Shown in pieces: positions 1-8,444 of a stretch of 26,202 nucleotides of DNA (positions are counted from its first letter, which is position 1; each line of letters opens with the position of its first letter). The position numbers and the translations under genes are program-made. The notes under the pieces are model-generated. The model ran no database searches and was not told the DNA's origin. It saw only the letters and a list, made by a program, of their open reading frames with translations. Source of the DNA: Flavobacteriales bacterium UBA5081 (GTDB lineage: Bacteria > Bacteroidota > Bacteroidia > Flavobacteriales_E > Vicingaceae). The stretch covers positions 45,726 to 71,927 of the forward strand of contig DIAJ01000001.1 of the NCBI GenBank assembly GCA_002415785.1, given 5' to 3'.

Positions 1-371
1 TTTTAATTTTCTCCTTCATCCTTCATCCTTAAGCTTTTCTCCATTATCAAATTTACTCTCTCCTCTAACAGCGCAGCGGTCTTGACTCTATTCTCTAAAG
101 TCAACTTCAAGTACTTCAAACTTCAAGTACTTTAGGCACTCCTTGAAAATATGAAAGATGAAGGCGGAAACATTGAAACTCTCTCGCTGTCGCGAGACTC
201 AATTCTTTCTACTCAGTCTATAAAAGTAAAACCTCTAACTTCTTGTTTCTTGCAGCGAAGCGATCTCGCATCTAAAAGAAACTTTAGGCACTTCAAACTG
301 ACAACCGTTTATCATAATAGAAGACAGCATTGAAATTATTCTGTTTATTTTAGCTCCAAATTACATTAAAG
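1..371. repeat. Non-coding region with degenerate short repeats
   Basis: No convincing gene is present; the open frame at 151-333 is low-complexity and looks like no protein family. The stretch holds a 7-bp tandem repeat (CCTTCAT at 13-19 and 20-26). A 14-bp direct repeat AACTTCAAGTACTT lies at 103-116 and 119-132, each copy containing the palindrome AAGTACTT. A 12-bp direct repeat ACTTTAGGCACT lies at 129-140 and 281-292. A short hairpin is at 182-197. GC-richer words of the cagcg(c/a)agcg kind recur near 70 and 252. It looks like a decayed intergenic repeat element; that is inference. Confidence 0.55.
182..197. repeat. Small GC-rich hairpin within the intergenic repeat region
   Basis: TCTCGC-tgtc-GCGAGA is a perfect 6-bp stem with a 4-base loop, and it stands out in AT-rich surroundings. 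No T-run follows, so it is not a simple terminator. Confidence 0.5.
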
Positions 372-1781
372 ATGAAACAAGTACTTCTTTTTACCGCTAT
401 ATTTATTCAACTTTATTCAGTCACTTACGCTCAAGAACAAGAAGTTGAGTTGGAAAAATCATCTACTAAATATTATCAATATGATAATGATTTTCTTCCG
501 GCAAGTTTTCATAAAGAACGTCGCAACTCTTTACGTGCGATGATGCCTGATAGCACTGTAGCAGTTTTCTTTTCAGCTCCTGAGCGAAATCGGTCAAACG
601 ATGTTTATTATGAGTATCATCAAGATCCTAACTTTTATTATTTGAGTGGTTTGAGAGAGCCTAATTCTATGCTGATTATTTATAAAGAAGAGCAGGATTT
701 TGGTGAATTTAAAAGTAATGAAGTGATTTTTGTTCAAGAGCGAGATGAGTTTTCAGAAGTCTGGAATGGAAGAAGGTTAGGAGTAGAGGGTGCAGTTGAA
801 AATTTAGGAGTAAGTAAAGTTCTATCGAACGAAGATTTTAAAAAGTTTAAAGCTCAGTTTGAAAATTTAGAAAGGGTGTATTTCCAAAAACCCTATGCTC
901 TAGAAGAACAAGATACTAGTGAAACGACAAATTTAAGTGGTTTATTTACTGCTTTTAATCAGAAGTTGACAGGGGCATCTGATGTTGCTGAAAAGCATTT
1001 GCAGATGATGATGGCAAAATTGCGTCAGGTGAAAACTGAAGAAGAACTTGTATTATTGAGAAAAGCGATAGAGATAACTTGTGAAGCACAGAATGAATTG
1101 ATGCGTCAAATTAATGATAGCATGAAAGAATATGAGACAGAAGCTATCATTGAGTATGTTTTTAAACGAAATGGGGCAGAATATCCCGGTTTTCCATCTA
1201 TTCAAGGTAGTGGCGAAAATTCTTGTATTTTACATTATACTTCTAACCGCAGGCCATTGAAAAATGGAGGCTTGTTAGTGAGTGATGTAGGAGCAGAGTA
1301 TCACGGATACACAGCTGATGTAACGAGAACTATTCCGCCTGATGGATCGTTTTCTGAAGAAGAAGCTGCAATCTACAATTTGGTTTTAAAAGCTCAGCAA
1401 GCCGGTATTGATGCTGCAGTTGTTGGAAATAGTTTTTGGGCGCCACATAAAGCAGCTCAAGAAGTAATAATTGAGGGTTTAAAAGAGCTTGGAATAATTA
1501 AAAAGAACATAGAAATTAGAAAGTACTTTATGCACGGTACTTCGCACTATTTAGGTTTAGATGTTCATGATGCCGGGCTTTACATGGCTTTGGAAGAAGG
1601 AAATGTGATTACTGTAGAACCGGGGATTTATATTGCTGAAGGCTCAGATTGTGACCCTAAATGGTGGAACATAGGCGTTAGAATAGAAGATGATATTTTA
1701 ATTACAAAAGATGGACCCGAAAACCTCTCAGCCAAATCACCAAGAACCATTGAGGAGATTATGAAGTTGATGAGGGAATAG
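372..1781 (+). CDS. pepP: Exported Xaa-Pro aminopeptidase (M24B family)
   Basis: A 469-aa metallopeptidase that removes an N-terminal residue preceding proline. Residues 1-21 form a signal peptide ending in VTYAQ, so the enzyme acts in the periplasm or outside. Residues about 40-190 form the aminopeptidase P N-terminal domain (FYYLSGLREP at 88-97). Residues about 215-465 form the pita-bread catalytic domain. The expected dinuclear metal ligands are visible: D305, D316, H392 (in HGTSHYLGLDVHD), E416 (VEPGIYI) and E439 (RIEDD). Supporting histidines are H388 and H399. Length and order match bacterial PepP, apart from the signal peptide, which is common in Bacteroidota homologues. It is a single gene, convergent with the next one. 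The ATG is preceded by an A-rich stretch without a Shine-Dalgarno motif. The family call is very secure; the precise substrate is unknown. Confidence 0.93.
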   Translation: MKQVLLFTAIFIQLYSVTYAQEQEVELEKSSTKYYQYDNDFLPASFHKERRNSLRAMMPDSTVAVFFSAPERNRSNDVYYEYHQDPNFYYLSGLREPNSMLIIYKEEQDFGEFKSNEVIFVQERDEFSEVWNGRRLGVEGAVENLGVSKVLSNEDFKKFKAQFENLERVYFQKPYALEEQDTSETTNLSGLFTAFNQKLTGASDVAEKHLQMMMAKLRQVKTEEELVLLRKAIEITCEAQNELMRQINDSMKEYETEAIIEYVFKRNGAEYPGFPSIQGSGENSCILHYTSNRRPLKNGGLLVSDVGAEYHGYTADVTRTIPPDGSFSEEEAAIYNLVLKAQQAGIDAAVVGNSFWAPHKAAQEVIIEGLKELGIIKKNIEIRKYFMHGTSHYLGLDVHDAGLYMALEEGNVITVEPGIYIAEGSDCDPKWWNIGVRIEDDILITKDGPENLSAKSPRTIEEIMKLMRE

Positions 1782-1839
1782 TTTTTTTAACCAAAAGGAA
1801 AGCGTTAAAATGATTACATTATGTAAATGTGCAATTATC

Positions 1840-1859
1840 AAAAGATAGTTCCATCTTTT
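1840..1859 (+). terminator. Weak candidate hairpin between convergent genes
   Basis: AAAAGAT-agttcc-ATCTTTT is a 7-bp AT-rich stem about 60 bases after the peptidase stop. It has no strong T-run of its own. It may help end transcription between the convergent genes, but the support is weak. Confidence 0.25.
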
Positions 1860-1916
1860 ATCAGGATAGTAAGAGATTCAAAAGTATGAGAAGATCTATA
1901 AAATATCAAGAACTTA

Positions 1917-3992
1917 CTAAAACCTCACATTCATCAAACAAACATCATCAATTTGCTCATTGGATCCACGCCAATCGTGAAATCGTCGAACTAACTCTTC
2001 GCTCATATTGTGGGCATCTACATTGTTTAGCTCTAAAAGGTATTCCTTAAATTTAGCATACTTTAATTTTTTGCCCTTTTCTCCACCAAATTGATCTGCG
2101 TAGCCATCTGAAAACAAACATATTGAATCGTTGTCTTGAATTTTGAGTTGATGGCTGGTGAACTTCTCTCTTCTTATAAATTTGCCAATAGGCTGTTTAT
2201 CTGCTTTGATTTCAATTAGCTCGTCCTTTCTTATCAAATATAGCGGGTTGTATGCACCGGCATAAGTCAATAAATCTTTTTTATTCCAAACACACAAGGC
2301 GATGTCCATTCCATCACTTACAGTTTTATTCTGTTTAGAAAAGGTTTCTTCTACCATTTCTGTTAAATGGTTAAGTATTTCTGCCGGATCAATCAATTGT
2401 AATTCTCTTACACAGCGATTTAGTGAATTATAACCCACAACACTTACCATAGCTCCGGGAACTCCATGTCCTGTACAGTCTGCCACCGCAAAAAATACGT
2501 TCTCCTCAGTTTGTTCAATCCAGTAGAAATCTCCTGAAACGATGTCTTTGGGGAGGTAAACAATTCCATGCTCCGGCAAGAGTTGATTAAGTGATTCATC
2601 GGAGGGTAAAATAGCGTCCTGCAATCGCTTAGCATAATTAATGCTATTGATAATTTCTTGATTCTGAGTGGAGAGTATATCATTTTTCTCTCTAATTTCT
2701 TGAGTTCGTTCGGCTACTTCTTTCTCTAGCTTTTCAGTTTGCTGAGATTTTAGCTCATTAATTTCCTCCAATCGCTTGAATGCTTCTTTTTGAGCTTGCA
2801 TTTTTTCAATTTGGGTTTTTCTATACCGACCAGCCATAGCAATAGAGAGGAAAATGACTTCTGTTGCTGAACCAAGTTTTAATGCATTTGTAGCCAAAAA
2901 TTCACTTTGAATTATGTTAACATTGGCGAGTATAAAAAAGATAGACCCCAAGCATAAAGCTAAAAATGCCATTACCAAAGGGAATTCAGGCTTGTCTTCT
3001 GTTCTAAATTTTAAGATTACACCATATAAAATGTAAAGAATAGTAATAAAAGAAAGACCATTTAATAAGGGGAAAGAAATTTCGTATAAAGCTCCCCATG
3101 AGAGAGATGTTAATAATGCTATGAATATTAAAACAATAAAACCATTGTAGACTTTTAAGTATTTAGGATGTTTTGTTTTAAAGTCTAAAAAGTTTTTTAC
3201 GTACAAGAGCATAAACATCATAGAAATGGCAGCCAAAACTAAAATGGCATGATTGCCAAACCAAACCCAATTAGGCCACAAATACTGAAATGCCAAGCCA
3301 TCTAAGGAAAGCTGGAATAAACCCAGCATAAAAACGTAAATAACAAAGTAGGTGTAAAGATTTTGTCTTAACGCTAAGCCAAAGAATGAGAAGAGAATAA
3401 TGACCAGAATAAACAAACCGTAATACAAGCCTAAAAAGAAGTTTTCTTTTGTCGTAAAAGCGGTAAATGCTTCAATTCTCCAAAACTTTAAAGGTAGTTT
3501 CAAGATTTCTCCATCGCTGCTGCATTCAACAATAATTGTATATGCTTCATTAGCCGAAAAGCTAAGTGGAAAAATAAACCTTCTATCGTTAAATACTCTT
3601 TCATCAAAAACTAGCTCATCTCCACTTTCGTACTTTTCGATCAAATTTCCTTTACCATCTAATAAATAAAGGTTAACAATATTTGTCAGTGGGCGAGCAA
3701 CTTCTACATAGAAATTTTGAGTTTGATTGCTATCGTTTATAAGGTCAAGCTTCATCCAATAGGTGGAATTAGTGAAATCCATGTACGGAATATCATCTTC
3801 AGCTTTAAAAAAATCACCATTTACACTTTCATTATAAATGCTTGTAAAATCAAATTTATGATTGGGGTCTTCAATGATTAAGGCTTGTTTAGCAAGATGT
3901 TTGTCCTTTTCAATACTGCTTAATTGAACTACTTGTGAAAAAGTATTAGCACTAAAAAAACAAAGGAGCAAAAGGAAGTAAAGTCTACTCAT
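1917..3992 (-). CDS. 7TMR-DISM receptor fused to SpoIIE-type PP2C phosphatase
   Basis: A 691-aa membrane signalling protein. A signal peptide (1-19) is followed by an extracytoplasmic 7TMR-DISMED2-like beta domain (about 25-170). Seven membrane segments cover about 185-390 (7TMR-DISM_7TM). A coiled coil covers about 393-460 (repeated K/E/Q heptads, EKLEKEVAERTQEIREKN). A SpoIIE/RsbU PP2C-like phosphatase covers about 470-691. Metal-binding acidic residues are present: D488 (SGDFYW), D505 (ADCTGHGVPGA), D563 (DGMDIAL), D629 (FSDGYADQFGG) and D682/D683. This suggests an active serine/threonine phosphatase, probably acting on an anti-sigma-factor antagonist. No histidine kinase, receiver or GGDEF domain is present, so output is dephosphorylation. 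No STAS or RsbW-type partner lies nearby, so target and ligand are unknown. It is transcribed divergently from msrA. Confidence 0.9.
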   Translation of the reverse strand: MSRLYFLLLLCFFSANTFSQVVQLSSIEKDKHLAKQALIIEDPNHKFDFTSIYNESVNGDFFKAEDDIPYMDFTNSTYWMKLDLINDSNQTQNFYVEVARPLTNIVNLYLLDGKGNLIEKYESGDELVFDERVFNDRRFIFPLSFSANEAYTIIVECSSDGEILKLPLKFWRIEAFTAFTTKENFFLGLYYGLFILVIILFSFFGLALRQNLYTYFVIYVFMLGLFQLSLDGLAFQYLWPNWVWFGNHAILVLAAISMMFMLLYVKNFLDFKTKHPKYLKVYNGFIVLIFIALLTSLSWGALYEISFPLLNGLSFITILYILYGVILKFRTEDKPEFPLVMAFLALCLGSIFFILANVNIIQSEFLATNALKLGSATEVIFLSIAMAGRYRKTQIEKMQAQKEAFKRLEEINELKSQQTEKLEKEVAERTQEIREKNDILSTQNQEIINSINYAKRLQDAILPSDESLNQLLPEHGIVYLPKDIVSGDFYWIEQTEENVFFAVADCTGHGVPGAMVSVVGYNSLNRCVRELQLIDPAEILNHLTEMVEETFSKQNKTVSDGMDIALCVWNKKDLLTYAGAYNPLYLIRKDELIEIKADKQPIGKFIRREKFTSHQLKIQDNDSICLFSDGYADQFGGEKGKKLKYAKFKEYLLELNNVDAHNMSEELVRRFHDWRGSNEQIDDVCLMNVRF

Positions 3993-4094
3993 ATAAATTG
4001 TAAAAATAATTGAATTGTCCTTTAGGTGAGTTATTTTAGCAATTAAACCATTTAGCTCTAATGTTGTTTAACAATTAACCATTAATTAATAGAA

Positions 4095-4757
4095 ATGAGA
4101 ACAATAAATAAGTTGATCTTAATACTTTTTTTGACAAATGTTTTTAGTTTAAGTGCTTGTACATCAAAAATAGAGGAAAATGGGAACGGTAAAAGTGTCA
4201 CTTTTCAAAACTCTCAGGATTTAGACACTGCTTATTTTGCTTCAGGTTGTTTTTGGTGTGTAGAAGCTGTTTTTGAAAGTGTTATTGGCGTAGAAGAAGC
4301 TGTTTCCGGTTATTCCGGAGGAAGCGAGAAAAATCCCACTTACCGTCAAGTTAGTGCGGGAATGACCTCTCATGCAGAAGCTGTTATGGTTATTTACAAC
4401 AGCAAAAAACAAGACTTCAAAACATTGGTAAAAGTATTTTTCGGTTCACATGATCCAACTACTTTAAATCGTCAGGGACCGGATCGAGGTAGTCAATACC
4501 GTTCAATTGCTTTTTATTCTAATGAGAATGAAAGAAAGATCATTAAAGACTTCATTGTAAAGTTGGAAAACTCTAACAGCTATAGTCAACCCATTGTTAC
4601 CGAAGTACAACCCTTTAAAGTTTTTTGGAAAGCCGAAGATTATCATCAGAATTATGAAAGAAGAAACCCCAATGACTCTTATGTAAGAAATGTCTCTATA
4701 CCTCGTTTAAATCGTTTTAAAGAGAAGTTTCCTGAATTATTAAAAGAGAATAATTAA
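4095..4757 (+). CDS. msrA: Peptide-methionine (S)-S-oxide reductase, lipoprotein form
   Basis: A 220-aa MsrA that reduces the S epimer of methionine sulfoxide in proteins. The N-terminus is a lipoprotein signal with lipobox LSAC (C22), so the enzyme should be anchored in the cell envelope and repair oxidised envelope proteins. The catalytic motif GCFWC is at 51-55, with nucleophile C52. Other family signatures follow: SGYSGG, HDPTTLNRQGPDRGSQYRS and AEDYHQNY. Apart from the lipid-modified C22, the only cysteines are C52 and C55. The C-terminal recycling cysteines of E. coli MsrA are absent, so C55 is the only candidate resolving residue. Its stop codon overlaps the stop of the convergent HEAT-like gene. 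No msrB lies next to it. The family call is very secure. Confidence 0.95.
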   Translation: MRTINKLILILFLTNVFSLSACTSKIEENGNGKSVTFQNSQDLDTAYFASGCFWCVEAVFESVIGVEEAVSGYSGGSEKNPTYRQVSAGMTSHAEAVMVIYNSKKQDFKTLVKVFFGSHDPTTLNRQGPDRGSQYRSIAFYSNENERKIIKDFIVKLENSNSYSQPIVTEVQPFKVFWKAEDYHQNYERRNPNDSYVRNVSIPRLNRFKEKFPELLKENN

Positions 4758-5275
4758 AGTTTGCTAATCGTTTTAAGTGCTTTAGGCCCACAGCTTCTAA
4801 TGCCTGCTGAGTTTTCATGAGTGAGCAGATCTTCAATAATTGACTGAACTTCATTTTTAAGTTCAGGGTATTCGTTACAATATCTTGTCAAAATATTTAT
4901 GGAAAACACTTTTATAGCAATTGGACTTTTGGGGTTGCTTACTTTTTCAATGCAATAATCAATTAGTTCTGTAGCTCTTTCACTGGGCAACTTCGCTGTT
5001 CGAAGAACTCTTAAAGTGACACGAACAACTGCAATGTGATGTCCACTTTCCTTTAAAGCATCCATTAACTTATTCACGAAAGGGGTAAGTAGTTTAGGGT
5101 TAATGTCGTCGATTGCTGAAATAGACATAGCAGCTCTTTGGCTAATAATCGGCTCCTTGTTCAGAAAGATGGAAACAAAATCATTCATTTTATCCGGATG
5201 ATCGAGAATAAAATGGGCAATGATTAAAGCATTTTTCTTAGAATGCTCTCGCAGAAGTTGTTTGCGGAAGTTCAA
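4754..5275 (-). CDS. Small HEAT-like helical repeat protein
   Basis: 173 aa, almost all alpha-helical, made of paired helices of about 35-40 residues (for example around 50-75, 85-110 and 115-135), which resemble HEAT/ARM repeats. There is no signal peptide or membrane segment and no catalytic motif, so a cytoplasmic scaffold or binding role is the reasonable inference. The start appears to be TTG at 5275: an in-frame ATG occurs only at residue 31 and would remove the first helices. It begins 11 bases after the TMTC-like gene stop, so the two are probably co-transcribed. Its stop codon overlaps that of msrA on the other strand (4754-4757). The specific function is unknown. Homologues in databases might carry unrelated enzyme names, which the sequence does not support. 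Confidence 0.7.
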   Translation of the reverse strand: MNFRKQLLREHSKKNALIIAHFILDHPDKMNDFVSIFLNKEPIISQRAAMSISAIDDINPKLLTPFVNKLMDALKESGHHIAVVRVTLRVLRTAKLPSERATELIDYCIEKVSNPKSPIAIKVFSINILTRYCNEYPELKNEVQSIIEDLLTHENSAGIRSCGPKALKTISKL

Positions 5276-5286
5276 TTTGGAAAATG

Positions 5287-7110
5287 TTATTTTAAAGATT
5301 GGGCTTTTTGGAAGTATTGATTTGCCATATTTTGATTACCTAAGTTTTGGTAACTGACTCCAATCATTTGATAATAGTTGGCTTCTGTAGGTTTTAGATT
5401 CACAGCCTTTTTAAAGTAAGTAATGGCTGAGTTGTAATCACCTAAAGTGCCCAGAGTTGAGGCGTAGTTTGCCAAAGCATCCACATGATTGGGATTTACT
5501 TTTATTGCTCTTTCAAAAGCAATTTTAGCATTTTGATATTCTTTTTGTTGAAAATATAAAGAACCCATATTGGAAAGGGCATTAGCATTTCCAGGGTTAA
5601 ACTGTACTGCTTTTTTGTAATCAGCTAAGGCTGCTTCCATTTGGTTTAAACGATAATAAGCTAAGCCCCTTTGTCCATAAGCATCGGAATAGGAAGGATA
5701 TAGTTCAATTGCTTTAGAAAATGCTTGAATAGAGTTTTGAATCAATTGATTTTTAAGTTGTTCATTTTTTTCATCTAAAGCCTTTTCTTTCATTAAACCT
5801 AAGCCATAATAATACTGACAACGTGCACTTTTATTGCAGTTTTTAACATCGGTGGAGTATAGGGTGTAGTTGTCTTGCCATGCTTTGTTTCTATCAATTG
5901 TTTTAAAACCATATAATGCAGCAATAACTACTGTAATTAAAAGTGGTGTTTTGGCGGTTTTAAATATTGATTTGGTATGAATTCTTTTTTCAAAAGGAAC
6001 TAATATAAAGTAAGCTAAAGCAACACTAAAGCCAAGCGAAGAAACAAAAGCTAATCGCTCGCCAAAAGAGGTACCAATTTTTATAAAAATGTTTGTGTAT
6101 AAAGCTATGTTAATTAAGTAAAATCCTATTGAAAAGCTTATGATTTTGTTCTTTTTCCACAGTTTAATTAGGATATAGATCAAAGACATATACACAATCA
6201 ATGAAAGTAAAACTTTCCAATCTCCAAAGCTGCTCAAACTAATTTGTTGAAGGGAATAATCATTCATGAGTGGATGAGGAAAAAGTAATTTCCATAAGTA
6301 CAATCCTGAGATTTTTATTGCAGTTGCCAATTGTATAGCTGTCTGATCGGTTGATAAGAGCAAATTGTCAATCACTGCAATATTTGAATCACCGCTAAGA
6401 CTGCCCAAAACACTTTTTCTGGCTAATAAATAAACAAATAGTGGAATTAAGTAAACTGAGCTTAATTTTAAAGCATTAGCAATTTTGAAGTCCTTAAATA
6501 GAATGAGCGTAAATGGTATTACCGCTATAAATGCCACGCTACTTTCTTTTGCAAAAAGCGCAAGACCAAAAATGACAATAGAGGATATGAAATATTTTTT
6601 AAATTTTGTTTTTAAGTACTTAAACAGAAGTAGAATGGCTGAGACAGAAAGCGACATTGCCAGTAATTCATCAAAACTTTTAATGTTTGCAACCACTTCT
6701 GTGTGAATTGGGTGTAAGCAAAATAGCAGTGTGCTTAAAAAAGCTAGCAGAGTCTTTTCTTGACCAAATAAATTGAGCAAAAAAAGAAAGATTAACCAAT
6801 TTAATAAGGCATAACATAAAATATTAATCAGGTGCGCAAAGGATGGTTGATCCGGGAAAAGCTCCCACTGAAGTGCAAAAATGCTTAGTGTTAGCGGACG
6901 GTATAAACTTGCGTTCTGATGACCATAGCCATAGCGATAATGTGTTTTAAAAATCTCATTTATTCCATCAATACCTTCTTTTACGATAAAATTGTCTTTT
7001 ATTACGGAGAAATCATCCAGTACATAATCGTGGTTTAGGGTGTTTATGTAAAGAAATATCGATAAAATAACAAGAATTAAGGAATAGATGTTTAGCTGTT
7101 TCTTCTTCAT
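5287..7110 (-). CDS. TMTC-like membrane glycosyltransferase with C-terminal TPRs
   Basis: A 607-aa polytopic protein. Residues about 8-400 contain roughly ten membrane helices with landmarks of the GT-C superfamily, TMTC/DUF1736 branch. These are an acidic pair in the first loop (D32 D33 in VLDDFSVI), YRPL at 70-73, HPIHTEVVANIKSFDELLA from 133, and GERLAFVSSLGF from 350. Residues about 458-602 form four TPRs (A-x-YYRL, AxxYKKAV, GSLYFQQKEYQNA). Eukaryotic TMTC proteins are O-mannosyltransferases using a lipid-linked sugar; a similar membrane transferase role is inferred here, with sugar and acceptor unknown. It is the first gene of a probable operon with the HEAT-like gene 11 bases downstream. 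It is divergent from the desaturase. Databases may call it simply a TPR protein. The ATG start gives a sensible first membrane helix. Confidence 0.8.
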   Translation of the reverse strand: MKKKQLNIYSLILVILSIFLYINTLNHDYVLDDFSVIKDNFIVKEGIDGINEIFKTHYRYGYGHQNASLYRPLTLSIFALQWELFPDQPSFAHLINILCYALLNWLIFLFLLNLFGQEKTLLAFLSTLLFCLHPIHTEVVANIKSFDELLAMSLSVSAILLLFKYLKTKFKKYFISSIVIFGLALFAKESSVAFIAVIPFTLILFKDFKIANALKLSSVYLIPLFVYLLARKSVLGSLSGDSNIAVIDNLLLSTDQTAIQLATAIKISGLYLWKLLFPHPLMNDYSLQQISLSSFGDWKVLLSLIVYMSLIYILIKLWKKNKIISFSIGFYLINIALYTNIFIKIGTSFGERLAFVSSLGFSVALAYFILVPFEKRIHTKSIFKTAKTPLLITVVIAALYGFKTIDRNKAWQDNYTLYSTDVKNCNKSARCQYYYGLGLMKEKALDEKNEQLKNQLIQNSIQAFSKAIELYPSYSDAYGQRGLAYYRLNQMEAALADYKKAVQFNPGNANALSNMGSLYFQQKEYQNAKIAFERAIKVNPNHVDALANYASTLGTLGDYNSAITYFKKAVNLKPTEANYYQMIGVSYQNLGNQNMANQYFQKAQSLK

Positions 7111-7227
7111 TGCTACAAGTATACAACTTTTGATAAAAATAGCTTTGCGTTAAAGTCATTAAAAGGGTATAAGGTTCATTAGATTCTGCTTAACTTTACC
7201 GCAAATTTTTATCTCTAAATACAGTAA

Positions 7228-8313
7228 ATGAATAGAATTCAACCGATACGTTTTGTAAATAAGGAACAAAACGATTTTGTAAAAACACTTCGCAAGCGTG
7301 TAGACGCATATTTCAAAGAAAATAATTTATCGAAAGCAGGAGGTTTCTCCATTAAAGTGAAAGCCGTATTTATGTTAGCACTTTATGTTACACCTTATGC
7401 GCTAATGATATTTAGTGTGGTTACCAACTCATGGATGTTATTAGCTTTGTGTGTACTTATGGGCTTAGGTATGGCAGGCATAGGTTTGTCAGTTATGCAT
7501 GATGCGAATCACGGCACCTTTTCCAATAAAAAATGGCTAAACAATGTGGCCGGTTTTTCACTTAACTTTTTGGGCGGAAACGTTAATAATTGGAAAGCCC
7601 AACATAATATTATGCACCATTCCTTTACAAATATCGAAGGGTATGATGAAGATATTGCACCCGCAGGAATACTGCGATTTTCACCTCACTCAGAAAAGCA
7701 TAAAGTACATAAATATCAGTACATATATGCTTGGTTTTTTTATGGACTAATGACGCTTTCTTGGACATTTATGAAAGATTTTAAAGATGCAGTTCGTTAC
7801 CAAAAAATGGGGCTTTATAAGCAATTAAAAACATCTTTTGCCAAAGAGATGACTTTAATTATTGCAACGAGAATATTGTACTTTGCTTATATGGTGGTTC
7901 TTCCATTAATTTTTATGGACATTACTTGGTGGCAATTAATTATTGGCTTTTTAACTGTTCATTTTGTTGCAGGAACTACATTGGCATTAATTTTCCAGTT
8001 AGCTCATGTGATGGAGGAAACAAAATTCCCCTTACCTGAAGATGGAAGTGTTAATAATCAATGGGCAGCTCATCAGTTGAGTACAACCTTAAACTTTGCC
8101 AACAATAAGAAGGTATTTTCGTGGTTAATTGGCGGTCTTAACTTTCAAGTTGAGCATCACTTATTCCCACATATCAGTCATATACATTATAGTAAAATTG
8201 CCCCGATTGTAGAGAAAACTGCACAAGAGTTTAATATGCCTTACAATTCTGAAAACTCATTTTTCAGAGCGTTGGCTTCTCATGGTCGCATGTTGTATCA
8301 ATTAGGTAGATAA
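7228..8313 (+). CDS. Membrane fatty acid desaturase (acyl-lipid/acyl-CoA type)
   Basis: A 361-aa integral-membrane di-iron desaturase that introduces a double bond into fatty acyl chains, which helps control membrane fluidity. All three histidine boxes are present: HDANH (91-95), HNIMHH (126-131) and QVEHH (307-311, in NFQVEHHLFPHISH). The Q-x-x-HH third box is typical of front-end (delta-5/delta-6, linoleoyl-CoA-like) desaturases. Four or more hydrophobic segments lie at about 48-90, 105-118, 165-180 and 215-260. No fused cytochrome b5 domain is seen, so the electron donor must be separate. It is a single gene, divergent from the TMTC-like gene and ended by a strong intrinsic terminator. Regioselectivity cannot be read from the sequence. 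Confidence 0.92.
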   Translation: MNRIQPIRFVNKEQNDFVKTLRKRVDAYFKENNLSKAGGFSIKVKAVFMLALYVTPYALMIFSVVTNSWMLLALCVLMGLGMAGIGLSVMHDANHGTFSNKKWLNNVAGFSLNFLGGNVNNWKAQHNIMHHSFTNIEGYDEDIAPAGILRFSPHSEKHKVHKYQYIYAWFFYGLMTLSWTFMKDFKDAVRYQKMGLYKQLKTSFAKEMTLIIATRILYFAYMVVLPLIFMDITWWQLIIGFLTVHFVAGTTLALIFQLAHVMEETKFPLPEDGSVNNQWAAHQLSTTLNFANNKKVFSWLIGGLNFQVEHHLFPHISHIHYSKIAPIVEKTAQEFNMPYNSENSFFRALASHGRMLYQLGR

Positions 8314-8348
8314 GTAGATATTTTCTAGATTTTCTCAAGAATATAGCT

Positions 8349-8382
8349 AAAGTCAAGTGTTTTATAATGCTTGACTTTTTTT
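8349..8382 (+). terminator. Intrinsic terminator after the desaturase
   Basis: AAAGTCAAG (8349-8357) pairs with CTTGACTTT (8370-8378), a perfect 9-bp stem with a 12-base loop. The T-run continues to 8382. It lies 35 bases after the stop. Confidence 0.85.
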
Positions 8383-8444
8383 ATTACCCCTTTGGAATGG
8401 CTATTGCATTTAAATGTATATCTATAAACTTAAATCGATAAAAA

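Noticed and set aside
151..333. 60-codon open frame in the repeat region
   Set aside because: Low-complexity, overlaps direct repeats and a hairpin, resembles no protein family, and has no start context.
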